Notes: generated by a model not told the origin, from the sequence alone. A DNA stretch of 64,000 bases from Legionella spiritensis (GCF_900186965.1 NZ_LT906457.1:1576501-1640500), one strand, 5' to 3'. Positions 8,395-16,562 are shown, counted from the stretch's first letter. A program made the numbers and translations.

Positions 8395-9036
8395 ATGCTT
8401 GATCATTTACAACAATATTATCTGCAACAAATGGGCGTTGAGCTTTGGCAACTGCGTGAGCGTGACAATGTCCGGCCTTTAAAACAACTGGCGCTGGAGG
8501 TGGCTTCATGTCAACGCTGCCCGCTTCATAAATCGCGCACCAATGTGGTGTTTGCACGGGGAAATCCATGTGCGGATCTGATGATTATCGGGGAAGCGCC
8601 CGGTTTTTATGAAGATAAGCAAGGTTTGCCTTTTGTGGGTAAGGCAGGGGGATTATTGAACCGTATGTTACAAGGCATTGGTTTGGATGAACAATCCGTC
8701 TATATTGCCAATGTGTTGAAATGCCGTCCACCAGATAATCGGGATCCCGCCGCCGATGAAATACAAATGTGCCGGAATTATCTGGTAGAGCAAATCAATC
8801 TGATACAGCCTGCCTTGATATTGGCTTTAGGACGTTTTGCCGGACAATTCCTGAGCGGAAAATCATTAACACTGCATCAGCTACGAACCAAAATTCATCA
8901 TTATGAGCAAATCCCTTTTATCGTCACGTATCACCCGGCTTATTTACTGCGTAATCCCAGGGATAAAAGTCGTGCCTATGATGATTTGTTAAAAGTGAAA
9001 GGTTTTTTATCTTCCAGGGAAGTATGTCCGGCATGA
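8395..9036 (+). CDS. Uracil-DNA glycosylase, family 4 (4Fe-4S)
   Basis: This 213-residue enzyme removes uracil from DNA in base-excision repair. It shows the four cluster-binding cysteines of family 4: Cys39 and Cys42 (CQRC), then Cys110 and Cys126. The uracil-pocket motif GEAPG and the C-terminal HPAYLLR motif are also present, and the protein ends with the usual short helix. It lies 16 bp after the SDR gene and its 3' end overlaps the following prepilin gene by 13 bp, so the group is probably cotranscribed. The N-terminal 35 residues are less conserved, as is usual for this family. Confidence 0.93.
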   Translation: MLDHLQQYYLQQMGVELWQLRERDNVRPLKQLALEVASCQRCPLHKSRTNVVFARGNPCADLMIIGEAPGFYEDKQGLPFVGKAGGLLNRMLQGIGLDEQSVYIANVLKCRPPDNRDPAADEIQMCRNYLVEQINLIQPALILALGRFAGQFLSGKSLTLHQLRTKIHHYEQIPFIVTYHPAYLLRNPRDKSRAYDDLLKVKGFLSSREVCPA

Positions 9037-9506
9037 CAGGGAGATATTCTTCGGGATTCAGTCTTGTCGAACTGATGCTGGGTATAACTATACTGGGCAT
9101 AATATGCGCTGCATGTCTGCCATTTTACAGGGAATCGTACAACAAAACTGAAATTACCGTCATAGAAAAGGAAATTGAAGGTATTGTTCAATACGTCAGG
9201 AACAGAGCTCTGCTTACCGGAACAAATCTGACTTTAAATCCGCTTGCAGGAGACTGGTCTCGGGGTATGCTTCTTTTCCCCGACAATAAAACACATCATT
9301 TGTCGTCAGGCGATCACCTGCTTTTTCAATGGCCCTGGCATTTCAATAAACACATTCAGGTAAAATGGCTTGGATTCCAGAGCAAGGATTTTCTGGTTTT
9401 TTCAGGAAATATCAGGCGGGCCTCATCCAATGGCCATTTTGTCATTCTCCATCGCCGGGTGGAAGTGGGGCGGGTGGTTGTCAATCGTATCGGGCGTGTC
9501 CTTTGA
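9024..9506 (+). CDS. FimT/GspH-family type IV prepilin-like protein
   Basis: The 160-residue protein has a short basic leader followed by GFSLVELMLG, the type III prepilin peptidase signature: cleavage after Gly and Glu at mature position 5, then a hydrophobic helix. The C-terminal pattern (VVVNRIGRV) resembles the FimT/FimU/GspH pseudopilin domain. Such minor pilins prime type IV pili or type II secretion pseudopili. AGGG lies four bases before ATG 9024; a second ATG at 9033 is possible. It overlaps the glycosylase gene and is isolated from other pilus genes, as fimT-like orphans often are. Confidence 0.85.
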   Translation: MSGMTGRYSSGFSLVELMLGITILGIICAACLPFYRESYNKTEITVIEKEIEGIVQYVRNRALLTGTNLTLNPLAGDWSRGMLLFPDNKTHHLSSGDHLLFQWPWHFNKHIQVKWLGFQSKDFLVFSGNIRRASSNGHFVILHRRVEVGRVVVNRIGRVL

Positions 9507-9541
9507 TGCTGGTACAGGTTTCCAGTCACGCCCTATTACCA

Positions 9542-9700
9542 TTTCCATTTAGTTTTGACAGGTTGGCTTGCACAGAATGTTTATCTTTTTGTCATCCCCG
9601 CGAAGGCGGGGATCCATACTGAATCAAGCACTGAGCCACATCAGGAATGGTTTCCCGCTTTCGCTGGAATGACAGTTAACCTGTCAAAATTAAATGGAAA
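9542..9700. repeat. Composite palindromic element, copy 1
   Basis: Outer arms of 23 bp (9542-9564 and 9678-9700) pair with a single mismatch (TTTCCATTTAGTTTTGACAG against its inverted partner). Inside are two opposed REP-like units: GTCATCCCCGCGAAGGCGGG near 9591 and the related inverted unit ending GCTGGAATGAC at 9674. The outer arms resemble those of the element at 25386-25567. It is probably a non-autonomous palindromic element; it could also fold as a large RNA hairpin after the prepilin gene. Confidence 0.75.
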
Positions 9701-9707
9701 CACCCTG

Positions 9708-9835
9708 GGCTCTGTGAACAAAAATTTTCACAGCTGCAAATGAGGCTAATTGGCGCCATTATGTCTTTGAATTCGTTAAATAGAGCCCGCTATTCGCCTC
9801 ATTTTCGCTTTGCGAAAAAATTGGTTCACAGAACC
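9708..9835. repeat. MITE-like palindromic element with GGYTCTGTGAAC ends
   Basis: The element begins GGCTCTGTGAACAAAAATTT and ends with the inverted GGTTCACAGAACC. About 50 bp at each end pair imperfectly, including an internal AAATGAGGC / GCCTCATTT pair. It carries no gene. The GGTTCTGTGAAC terminus recurs upstream of secA and after the epimerase gene, so this is likely a dispersed miniature element. Confidence 0.7.
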
Positions 9836-9902
9836 TGGATACTTTCATTTTGAAAGATCACGAGTATAATTCTTATGTGTCATTTCAGCAGATATCATTG
9901 AT

Positions 9903-10445
9903 ATGTTTACCTCAAAACATTTTTATTCCCCATTGATTACCAATCCCCCGACGGAGTTATTGCCCTGGCTTACCCATAAAGAGTCGTTAACGGAAAAATT
10001 ACGCCAGCTGGCCGGGGAGGCCAAATTGCAGGTCTTGTCTCAAAAGAAGGTGATGGCCGGATGGTGGGAACGATATGTCCTGAATGTGCAAGAGGAGTGG
10101 GTTATACAGCGGGATATCCTTATGCAAGCCTGCCAGATATCGTGCTGGTATGCCCGTACCATTATTCCCGAGCAGGTTTTTGAAGCTAATCGTCATTTTT
10201 TTGATCGGTTACGGAGTGAGTCGTTAGGAGCCCTGGTTTTTCATGAGCCGGAGATCACTCGCAACCAGTTCAAGTATTACGCGATAGATAAGGAATCGCT
10301 GGAGTTTTATTGGCCAAAACGCCATGAGGCGATAAATGACGATGAGACTTTATGGGTTCGATGGTCCGAGTTTGCACTTAACCGGCGCTTTTCTTTTTAT
10401 CTGGCCGAAATTTTATTACCCGGATTGTTGAAGGTGGCAAGATGA
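9903..10445 (+). CDS. ubiC: Chorismate--pyruvate lyase
   Basis: UbiC converts chorismate to 4-hydroxybenzoate plus pyruvate, the committing step of ubiquinone synthesis. The 180-residue sequence has the expected pattern: VMAGWWERYVLN then a WVIQRDILM segment (the conserved Arg region), WYARTIIP, and the C-terminal LWVRWSEFAL...FYLAEILLP block containing the catalytic Arg/Glu region. It overlaps ubiA by 4 bases, as in many gammaproteobacteria, which supports coupled translation. The promoter must lie in the short gap after the palindromic element ending at 9835. Confidence 0.93.
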   Translation: MFTSKHFYSPLITNPPTELLPWLTHKESLTEKLRQLAGEAKLQVLSQKKVMAGWWERYVLNVQEEWVIQRDILMQACQISCWYARTIIPEQVFEANRHFFDRLRSESLGALVFHEPEITRNQFKYYAIDKESLEFYWPKRHEAINDDETLWVRWSEFALNRRFSFYLAEILLPGLLKVAR

Positions 10446-11302
10446 CTTTATCTGCTTTATTTCGCATGATGCGCTTTCACAAGCCTGTGGGTATTGTTTT
10501 ATTATGGGTGCCAACCGCTTGGGCGCTTTGGATAGCCAATCAAGGTTTTCCATCTCCAGGACTGGTTCTGTTGTTTCTGGCCGGGACGGTCATTATGAGG
10601 GCTGCCGGGTGTGTTATGAATGATATAGCCGATCGGAATATTGATAGCCATGTGAAACGAACACGCAACAGACCTCTGGCATCCGGTGAAGCCACTTTAA
10701 ATGAAGCCATAGGCATACTGTTATTCCTGTTGATTTTGGCGGCCAGCCTGCTAATTCTATTGCCTGTTCGGTGCTTTTATTATGCTTTGATTGCACTGGC
10801 CTTAACTATTTTATATCCATTTTGCAAGCGTTTTATTGAAAGTCCACAATTGATACTGGGACTGGCTTTTTCGATGGGGATCCCCATGGCCTATGCCGCT
10901 TCCGCAGTTATGATTGATACAACGCTGTTTTTGCTTTTAGCCATTAATTTTGGCTGGATTGTTGCATACGATACCCAGTATGCCATGGTCGATCGACAGG
11001 ATGATCTGCAAATCGGGGTGAAATCAACAGCCATATTATTCGCGCAAAGAGATAAACTTGCCATTGGGTTGTTACAAATAATGTTCCATACTCTCTGGAT
11101 CCCCGTGATGTTATCCGCACATTTTTTTAAAGGTTTTATCGCCTTCTGGCTGGTTGGTGCCTCAAGTCTTGTTTACCAGCAATGGCTGATAGCTGACCGG
11201 GATGAAGAACGTTGTTTACGAGCGTTTTCATCCAATATCTGGTATGGATTGATAATGTGGCTCGGTATCGTTATTAATTACTATCAGGGCGTGTCGTCAT
11301 GA
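10442..11302 (+). CDS. ubiA: 4-hydroxybenzoate polyprenyltransferase
   Basis: UbiA attaches the polyprenyl tail to 4-hydroxybenzoate in the inner membrane. The 286-residue protein is very hydrophobic with eight or nine predicted membrane spans and has both aspartate-rich motifs that bind Mg-prenyl diphosphate: NDIADRNID in the first cytoplasmic loop and DTQYAMVDRQDD in the second. The length is standard. Its start overlaps ubiC by ATGA. Downstream is a repeat-rich intergenic region before the convergent deoC. Confidence 0.96.
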   Translation: MTLSALFRMMRFHKPVGIVLLWVPTAWALWIANQGFPSPGLVLLFLAGTVIMRAAGCVMNDIADRNIDSHVKRTRNRPLASGEATLNEAIGILLFLLILAASLLILLPVRCFYYALIALALTILYPFCKRFIESPQLILGLAFSMGIPMAYAASAVMIDTTLFLLLAINFGWIVAYDTQYAMVDRQDDLQIGVKSTAILFAQRDKLAIGLLQIMFHTLWIPVMLSAHFFKGFIAFWLVGASSLVYQQWLIADRDEERCLRAFSSNIWYGLIMWLGIVINYYQGVSS

Positions 11303-11585
11303 GGGCTATCGAAGCAAAATTGAGAATAGCCTGTAAGGAGATTGCAGGCCATATATCGTCAATGACCATCCGTGACATGCCCTCTCCCCAACCCTCATCC
11401 CGCGAAAAAATATCATCCTACTACTCAAATTCCTGGCGCGGGAGAGGGGGTAGATCGAGGTAATCTGAATTTGATCAAAAAAACACAGGCACTTCCATTT
11501 TTTGTTCAAAAAATGTCGGGATTCCTCAGGGCTTCGCCTTCATGACGGCTACAGAAACTATTAAAAATTGGTTCGGTTTGGTTGC
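11303..11585. repeat. Repeat-filled convergent intergenic region
   Basis: Between ubiA and deoC lie two repeat units. At 11380-11450, CCCTCTCCC...TCCCGCG pairs with GCGCGGGAGAGGG. At 11530-11552, the reverse complement of GTAGCCGTCATGAAGGCGAA matches a unit at 16481-16503 with one extra base. No gene or T-tract terminator was recognised. Confidence 0.6.
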
Positions 11586-12371
11586 CTATGGGTAATCCAG
11601 CCTGCAATTACTGATCAAATCGTCCAGTAGACTGCTTGCTCCAATGCGAAACCAGTTGCTATCAACCTGTTTGCCGATACAGCTTTCAGCCAGATTTATA
11701 TAGTATGCGGCCTGTTCCGCTTTTTTTATGCCCCCCGATATTTTGATTCCGCAATCGGAGCGGCCGGAGTCTTTAATGGCTTTAAGAAGAACCAGTGTTG
11801 CCTCGGGGGTTGCTCCTTTCGCTATTTTGCCGGTGGAGGTTTTAAGGAACTGGCTGCCCTGCTCTAATATGTCACGGCCCAGCTGATATAATACGTCGTA
11901 AGAAGCAAACGCTCCCGTTTCCAAAATCACTTTAATAACGGTCTGATGATCGAAACAAAGTCGGCACGCTTCCCTGCAATGCGCCAGTGCCGATATTTTA
12001 TCGCCTTGTAAATAAGCCTGGTATGGGAAGACGTAATCTATTTCATTAGCATGATACATTGTAATGGCTTGTTCGATATCCCGTACTACCTGGTTACCGG
12101 GTTGGTTGCCTTCCGGGAAATTAACAACCGCGGCTCGTTTGATTCCTTGAGGAATGTGAATTGTGGTTAGTTGTTGGGGAAACAGGCACACTGCCGCTAC
12201 AGGATACCTCGCAATGTTATATGCTATTTTTGCAAGTTGATCGGGAGAAGCCTGTTCATCAAGAAGAGTCAAATCAAGCAACGATATGATCGTCTCGGGG
12301 GGCAAGGTTTGTTTGTCCCAATCCATATCGAGCTTATCAAGCACGATTGTTAATTCCCGCCCGATAGTCAT
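11586..12371 (-). CDS. deoC: Deoxyribose-phosphate aldolase
   Basis: DeoC cleaves 2-deoxyribose 5-phosphate to glyceraldehyde 3-phosphate and acetaldehyde in nucleoside catabolism. The 261-residue TIM-barrel protein shows LLDLTLLDE near the N-terminus, EIDYVFPY (catalytic Asp strand), the Schiff-base Lys177 in KTSTGK, and GIKISGGIK carrying the second active-site lysine. The length matches the E. coli-type enzyme. Its ATG overlaps the stop of the upstream purine nucleoside phosphorylase gene by four bases, giving a two-gene salvage operon that makes and then uses the phosphorylated deoxyribose product. Confidence 0.95.
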   Translation of the reverse strand: MTIGRELTIVLDKLDMDWDKQTLPPETIISLLDLTLLDEQASPDQLAKIAYNIARYPVAAVCLFPQQLTTIHIPQGIKRAAVVNFPEGNQPGNQVVRDIEQAITMYHANEIDYVFPYQAYLQGDKISALAHCREACRLCFDHQTVIKVILETGAFASYDVLYQLGRDILEQGSQFLKTSTGKIAKGATPEATLVLLKAIKDSGRSDCGIKISGGIKKAEQAAYYINLAESCIGKQVDSNWFRIGASSLLDDLISNCRLDYP

Positions 12372-13198
12372 ACCAGCCCGGAGACAAAACTCTTGATAAG
12401 ACGGTTTAATTTTTCTGCTGCTTGTGAAGCCATAAGTACAACCGCTTCATGGCTGTGGCTGGTTCCGGCGAGTCCGGTTGCATAGTTGGTAATGGTTGCG
12501 ATAACCGCTACTTTCATACCGCAATGATTGGCTACCAGCACTTCAGGAACAGTCGACATACCGACCGCATCCGCCCCCATAATACGAAACGCCCTGATTT
12601 CCGCCGCTGTTTCATAATTGGGGCCCAATACGGAAAGATAAATACCTTGATGAAGATTGATATTTTCCTTGAGGGCGAGTTGCAGCAGCATACTGCGTGT
12701 TTCTAAATCATAAGCATTGTCAAGCGGATAAAATCGAGGACCGAATTCGTCATCGTTCGCGCCGACCAGAGGATTGCCAGGTTGCATGTTAATGTGATCC
12801 GTGATCAGCATTAACTCCCCTGGACCAACATCCTCGCGTAAGGAACCGGACGCGTTAGTTGCCAGAAAATACTCGCACCCCAACAGTTTTAAAGTACGGA
12901 CATACACTTTGACACAATCATAATTCATGCTTTCGTAGGCATGGGCTCGTCCTTGCAGACAAACCACGTCAACGCCGTTTAACCGGCCTAACACCAGATT
13001 GCCGCCATGCCCGGCCACGGTCGTTTTGGGAAATCCGGGTAATTGTTCGTAGCCTATAGACAATGAATCTTCCAATTGATCAGCGAAGCTTCCTAATCCG
13101 GAACCAAGAACAATACCAACTACGGGTTTAAAATTCGCCACTTGCTTTTGAATTTCCGCCGCAGCGAGATGTGCTGAGCTATTTGTAGAATAAGTCAT
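12368..13198 (-). CDS. punA: Purine-nucleoside phosphorylase (trimeric, PNP II type)
   Basis: This 276-residue enzyme phosphorolyses purine nucleosides to free base and (deoxy)ribose 1-phosphate. Family features are the phosphate-binding GSGLG and GHGGNLV motifs, RAHAYE, the ATNASGSL strand, and the substrate site YETAAEIRAF...ADAVGMSTVPE followed by TNYATG with the purine-recognising Asn. These identify the trimeric PunA/XapA class rather than hexameric DeoD. It is the first gene of the punA-deoC pair. Guanosine/inosine preference is likely but not provable here. Confidence 0.92.
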   Translation of the reverse strand: MTYSTNSSAHLAAAEIQKQVANFKPVVGIVLGSGLGSFADQLEDSLSIGYEQLPGFPKTTVAGHGGNLVLGRLNGVDVVCLQGRAHAYESMNYDCVKVYVRTLKLLGCEYFLATNASGSLREDVGPGELMLITDHINMQPGNPLVGANDDEFGPRFYPLDNAYDLETRSMLLQLALKENINLHQGIYLSVLGPNYETAAEIRAFRIMGADAVGMSTVPEVLVANHCGMKVAVIATITNYATGLAGTSHSHEAVVLMASQAAEKLNRLIKSFVSGLV

Positions 13199-13403
13199 AT
13201 GTTTTCCAGGTTTTTAACAAAAATAAATAATTCGGGTTCGCTTATGTATTCTTGAACCGCAGCAGACTATACTCATTATCAATAGTCGTTACAAGCAATT
13301 TAAAGGGGTTGCGTCAGTAGTGGCAATATAGGAGTACTGGACACGATTGTAGTTAATGACTAAGCTGGAATTAATAAAAAACCTATGGAGCAGGGGAACT
13401 GTA

Positions 13404-13676
13404 ATGAAAAACAAGGAAAAAGTAATAGGTGCTGCAATGACTGCCTTTTTAGCTATAACGGTTGCAAATAGTGCCGTAGCCGCGGAAGACAGCTCAGGTT
13501 CAAGTACGGAAAAATGCTATGGTGTTGTGAAAGCGGGATCCAACGATTGCGCCACGGCAACAAGCTCCTGTGCCGGATCTGCCACCAAGGACGGACAACG
13601 CAATGCGTTCGTTTTTGTTCCAGCAGGATTATGTGAAAAACTGGTAGGCGGCAGCACGACAGCGGCAAAAGAATAA
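13404..13676 (+). CDS. DUF2282 bufferin-type peptide precursor (BufA1-like)
   Basis: The 90-residue product has an N-terminal signal peptide (VIGAAMTAFLAITVANSAVA, cleavage about residue 26) and a small core with four cysteines, Cys38, Cys49, Cys56 and Cys77, in the DUF2282 arrangement EKCYGV..AGSNDCA..SSCAG..VPAGLCEKL. DUF2282 proteins are bufferins: copper-linked RiPP metallophores whose cysteines are modified by a DUF692 enzyme (BufB) with BufC. ATG 13404 is preferred over 13356 because GGGG precedes it and the signal peptide then starts normally. No BufB or BufC gene is adjacent. YceI and cytochrome b561 genes follow. Role in metal handling is inferred from the family. Confidence 0.85.
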   Translation: MKNKEKVIGAAMTAFLAITVANSAVAAEDSSGSSTEKCYGVVKAGSNDCATATSSCAGSATKDGQRNAFVFVPAGLCEKLVGGSTTAAKE

Positions 13677-13772
13677 ATATCAGGATATGTCTTCAGGTTT
13701 GCGGTTGATAAGACAGACGCGCTATGTATTCTCAAGCAAGGTTTGAATACTAACAATAAATGGAGTTAATTC

Positions 13773-14360
13773 ATGTTACATTTCGTTAAACGCATTATGC
13801 TGCTGGCTGCGTTCATGCTTCCTGTTTCAACGGTTTTATATGCGCAAGCGGAAACACTAACCCTGGATCCGGAACATACCTATGTTTTATGGCATATTGA
13901 ACATTTAGGGTTTTCTACCCAGGCTGGTAAATGGTATGCAAGCGGAACAGTGACGCTGGATAAGGATAACCCTCAAAACAGCAAGGTTGAGGCGACTGTA
14001 AAAATTGCCGATGTTGTAACCGGTATACCGGAACTTGACAAGCATTTAAAAGGCAAACTCTTCTTTGATGAGGCAAAATATCCTACAGCAACCTTTGTGA
14101 GTAATAAAGTCGATGTACTAGGTGACACAAAGGCCAGGGTTTATGGTACCTTGACGTTACATGGTGTCAGTAAGCCGCTAACCCTTGATGTTACCTTAAA
14201 TAAAGTCGGTAAAAACCCCGTTAATGAAAAAATGACCGTTGGTTTTACCGCGAAAACCAGTCTGAAACGCTCTGATTTTGGTATGAAAACACTACTGCCT
14301 CAACTTGGTGACGATGTCCGGATAGAAATTGGTGCGGAAGCCTTTAAAGATAAAAAATGA
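13773..14360 (+). CDS. YceI-family periplasmic lipocalin-like protein (1)
   Basis: This 195-residue protein has a signal peptide (MLLAAFMLPVSTVLYAQA) and a YceI domain: DPEHTYVLWHIEHLGFS at the start, F-DEAKYPTATFVS in the middle, GTLTLHGVSKPLTLDV, and FGM-LLPQLGDDVRIEI near the end. YceI proteins form a lipocalin-like barrel that binds polyisoprenoids or isoprenoid quinones in the periplasm. GGAG eight bases upstream supports the start. It opens a YceI-b561-YceI group; E. coli also pairs yceI with the b561-type yceJ. It shares family with 14901-15467 but is clearly diverged. Confidence 0.9.
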   Translation: MLHFVKRIMLLAAFMLPVSTVLYAQAETLTLDPEHTYVLWHIEHLGFSTQAGKWYASGTVTLDKDNPQNSKVEATVKIADVVTGIPELDKHLKGKLFFDEAKYPTATFVSNKVDVLGDTKARVYGTLTLHGVSKPLTLDVTLNKVGKNPVNEKMTVGFTAKTSLKRSDFGMKTLLPQLGDDVRIEIGAEAFKDKK

Positions 14361-14370
14361 GAGCAATAGA

Positions 14371-14904
14371 ATGAGAATAAGGAATACCAGGGACAGGTAT
14401 GGATTGATTGCTATTTTGATGCATTGGGTTTTAGCGCTCTTGATGATTGGACTTATTATCCTTGGACTGTATATGGTGGAATTACCCATCAGCCTGCAAA
14501 AGCTCAAATTTTACGGGTGGCACAAGGAATATGGTTTTCTGGTGTTGGGATTGGCTATACTTCGTCTTATGTGGCGTTTTATCAATGTGACACCACATCT
14601 TGAACTGCCCAGATGGGAGTCGTTTGCGGCTCATAGTGTTCACTGGACCTTTTATGGGTTCATGTTTGCCTTGCCGGTTACCGGATGGCTTATTACTTCC
14701 GCGGCGGCACTTCCGGCCTCTTTTTTTGGTTTGGTTACGTTGCCGAATCTGGTTTCCCCCAATGAAGATGCAAGAATATTGTATATTGAAATTCATAAAT
14801 GGCTTGGCTATGCTTTGATTGCAGTTATCTTTCTGCATATCGCCGCGGCATTAAAACACCATTTTATTGATAAGGATGATATTTTAAGGAGAATGATTTC
14901 GTGA
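14371..14904 (+). CDS. Cytochrome b561 (YceJ/CybB-type)
   Basis: The 177-residue integral membrane protein has four predicted helices and the histidines expected to bind two b hemes: His18 in MHWVL, His51, His91, His142 in EIHKWLGY and His156 in FLHIAAALKHHF. Cytochromes of this group move electrons between quinol and periplasmic partners, and CybB acts as a superoxide:ubiquinone oxidoreductase in E. coli. The ATG at 14371 is chosen because the upstream in-frame codons overlap the preceding YceI gene and lack homology. Placement between two yceI genes suggests quinone-linked electron transfer with isoprenoid-binding partners. Confidence 0.9.
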   Translation: MRIRNTRDRYGLIAILMHWVLALLMIGLIILGLYMVELPISLQKLKFYGWHKEYGFLVLGLAILRLMWRFINVTPHLELPRWESFAAHSVHWTFYGFMFALPVTGWLITSAAALPASFFGLVTLPNLVSPNEDARILYIEIHKWLGYALIAVIFLHIAAALKHHFIDKDDILRRMIS

Positions 14905-15467
14905 TCTCGCTTCGATGTTTGCTAACAGCATTGTTGCTGGCCTTGCCTTTTGTTGCCAAATCGGCAGTACCGGAGTGGCAAATTATTCCGGAGCAAAGCA
15001 CTCTGACTTTTACAGGCACCCAGAATGACGCACCTGTATCGGGTCAATTTAAAACATTTGGTGGTGAGATTTTTGTAGACCCGGATAACTATCAGGCAAG
15101 TAAAATACATATTATTGTTGATATGAATTCTGTGTCAGCCTCTTATGCCGATTTAAAGGAAACGCTGGTTACTTCGGACTGGTTCGACGTCAAAATGTTT
15201 CCTAAAGCGGAATACGTAGCCAGTGAATTTAAAAAAACCGGTGATAATCAATATCAGGCGATTGGCACACTGACCATCAGGAATAAAACGGCACCTGTTA
15301 CCCTGACGTTTACAACGAGCCAACCGTCCAGGGACATGGGGGTAGTTGAGGGAACTACCATTATTAATCGATCAACGTTTGGGGTAGGCCAGGGTGATTG
15401 GGCAAGCACAGACGAAATAAAAGATCCCGTGAAAGTCACATTTAAAGTAGTCGCAAAAAAGAAGTGA
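14901..15467 (+). CDS. YceI-family periplasmic lipocalin-like protein (2)
   Basis: This 188-residue secreted protein has a signal peptide (LLTALLLALPFVAKSA) and a YceI domain with WQIIPEQSTLTFTGTQ, an F-VDPDNYQAS segment, WFDVKMFPKAEYVAS, GTLTIRNKTAPVTL, and STFGVGQGDW near the end. Its start overlaps the stop of the b561 gene by four bases (gtGATC region), so translation is coupled. It belongs to the subgroup commonly linked to b561 cytochromes and is a paralogue of the gene at 13773. Confidence 0.9.
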   Translation: MISLRCLLTALLLALPFVAKSAVPEWQIIPEQSTLTFTGTQNDAPVSGQFKTFGGEIFVDPDNYQASKIHIIVDMNSVSASYADLKETLVTSDWFDVKMFPKAEYVASEFKKTGDNQYQAIGTLTIRNKTAPVTLTFTTSQPSRDMGVVEGTTIINRSTFGVGQGDWASTDEIKDPVKVTFKVVAKKK

Positions 15468-15592
15468 ATGCTGTTTGAGTTTCAAGGTAATACCACAACG
15501 AAGGTAATTTATATTCAGATCGCAGGTTGGGCCACTATTGGGTACCGCAAAGAGGCTCTACAATATTTGTCAAATTAACAAAAGGATAAGTT

Positions 15593-16354
15593 ATGAGCAA
15601 CAAAGACGATTCAAAAGAAAAATATACCTTTGTCAACGAGTTTGATATGCCTGCTCCTCGCTGGATTAGGACTTATCCGGCCGGACCCTATCGATTTATT
15701 AACCGTGAATTTTTTATTATTACCTACGAAACGGATCCGGAGCTTCTCAAGGCTATTTTACCACCGCCTCTGGAATTGCTGGCACCTGTGATAAAATTTG
15801 AATTTATCCGTATGCCCGATTCGACCGGATTTGGGGATTATACCGAATCAGGCCAGATTATCCCGGTAAAATACAAAGGCGAGGAAGGCGGTTTTACTAT
15901 TTCCATGTTTCTGGATTGCCACGCACCTATTGCCGGTGGTCGTGAGATATGGGGATTTCCCAAAAAGCTTGCCAAACCCAAACTATTCGTGGAAGAAGAT
16001 ACTCTTATTGGTACGCTGGATTATGGAAGTATTCGCATTGCCACGGCTACTATGGGTTATAAGCATCACCCACTGGACGTTAAACAGGTTCAGGAATCTT
16101 TAAAAAAACCGGTATTTTTGCTAAAAAATATACCTGGGGTGGATGGTAAACCGGAGTTAAATCAGTTAACACGTACTTATATGACGGATCTTAATGTCAA
16201 AGGAGCATGGACCGGACCTGGCAGCATAGAACTGCATCCCCATGCCTTGGCACCCATCTCCGAGCTTTATGTGAAAAAAATAGTGTCGGTTTCGCATTTT
16301 GTTACCGATTTAACCTTACCTTATGGTGAGGTAGTGGAAGACTATTTAAAATAA
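15593..16354 (+). CDS. Acetoacetate decarboxylase-family protein
   Basis: The 253-residue protein resembles acetoacetate decarboxylase, which uses a lysine Schiff base to convert acetoacetate to acetone and CO2. The catalytic region reads [12 protein letters not shown], with the twin lysines Lys124 and Lys125 matching the active-site pair of the clostridial enzyme, and [20 protein letters not shown] includes the expected active-site glutamate region. [28 protein letters not shown] forms the usual C-terminal strands. AAAGGA upstream of the ATG gives a good ribosome site. It may act on acetoacetate or on another short keto acid; the two cannot be told apart from sequence. Confidence 0.88.
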   Translation: MSNKDDSKEKYTFVNEFDMPAPRWIRTYPAGPYRFINREFFIITYETDPELLKAILPPPLELLAPVIKFEFIRMPDSTGFGDYTESGQIIPVKYKGEEGGFTISMFLDCHAPIAGGREIWGFPKKLAKPKLFVEEDTLIGTLDYGSIRIATATMGYKHHPLDVKQVQESLKKPVFLLKNIPGVDGKPELNQLTRTYMTDLNVKGAWTGPGSIELHPHALAPISELYVKKIVSVSHFVTDLTLPYGEVVEDYLK

Positions 16355-16379
16355 AACCGGGACTATTAGATAAATCAGT

Positions 16380-16431
16380 ACCGCATCCCTTTCATTTTGA
16401 CAGCCAGCTTGTCAAAAACGAAAGTGATGCG
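16380..16431. terminator. Long palindrome after the decarboxylase gene
   Basis: CCGCATC-CTTTC-TTTTGACA pairs with TGTCAAAA-CGAAAG-GATGCGG across a short loop, forming a stem of over 20 bp with a few mismatches. It lies between the convergent decarboxylase and MBL genes and could be a bidirectional terminator or a shortened relative of the TTTCCATTT-armed elements. Confidence 0.5.
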
Positions 16432-16480
16432 GTGCTTAGTATCTCAGGTTTTGCACGCTTACCTTCTCCAAAAATTTCCT

Positions 16481-16562
16481 GTAGCCCGTCATGAAGGCGA
16501 AGCCGAAATGCGGGAAAACGTTCAGCCCCGCAATATGTCCGCAGGCCTCCTTGCGGGCTACG
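16481..16562. repeat. REP-like element bounded by GTAGCCCG / CGGGCTAC
   Basis: The element starts GTAGCCCGTCATGAAGGCGA and ends GCGGGCTAC, with internal GC-rich hairpins. The first 23 bases match, in reverse orientation and with one indel, the unit at 11530-11552. Just after it, at 16601-16610, lies an inverted AGGCTCTGTA motif. Confidence 0.65.

Noticed and set aside
9555-9743. Short open frames across the palindromic elements
   Set aside because: They are produced by the palindromic repeats (9542-9835), lack ribosome sites and have the stereotyped repeat translation seen in many genomes.
13252-13273. TTGAAC and TATACT as a sigma-70 promoter before the bufferin-type gene
   Set aside because: The boxes are only about 10 bp apart, too close for a functional -35/-10 pair.
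13453-13756. Antisense frames over the bufferin-type gene
   Set aside because: The plus-strand frame has a signal peptide and the DUF2282 cysteine pattern, so the antisense frames are shadows.
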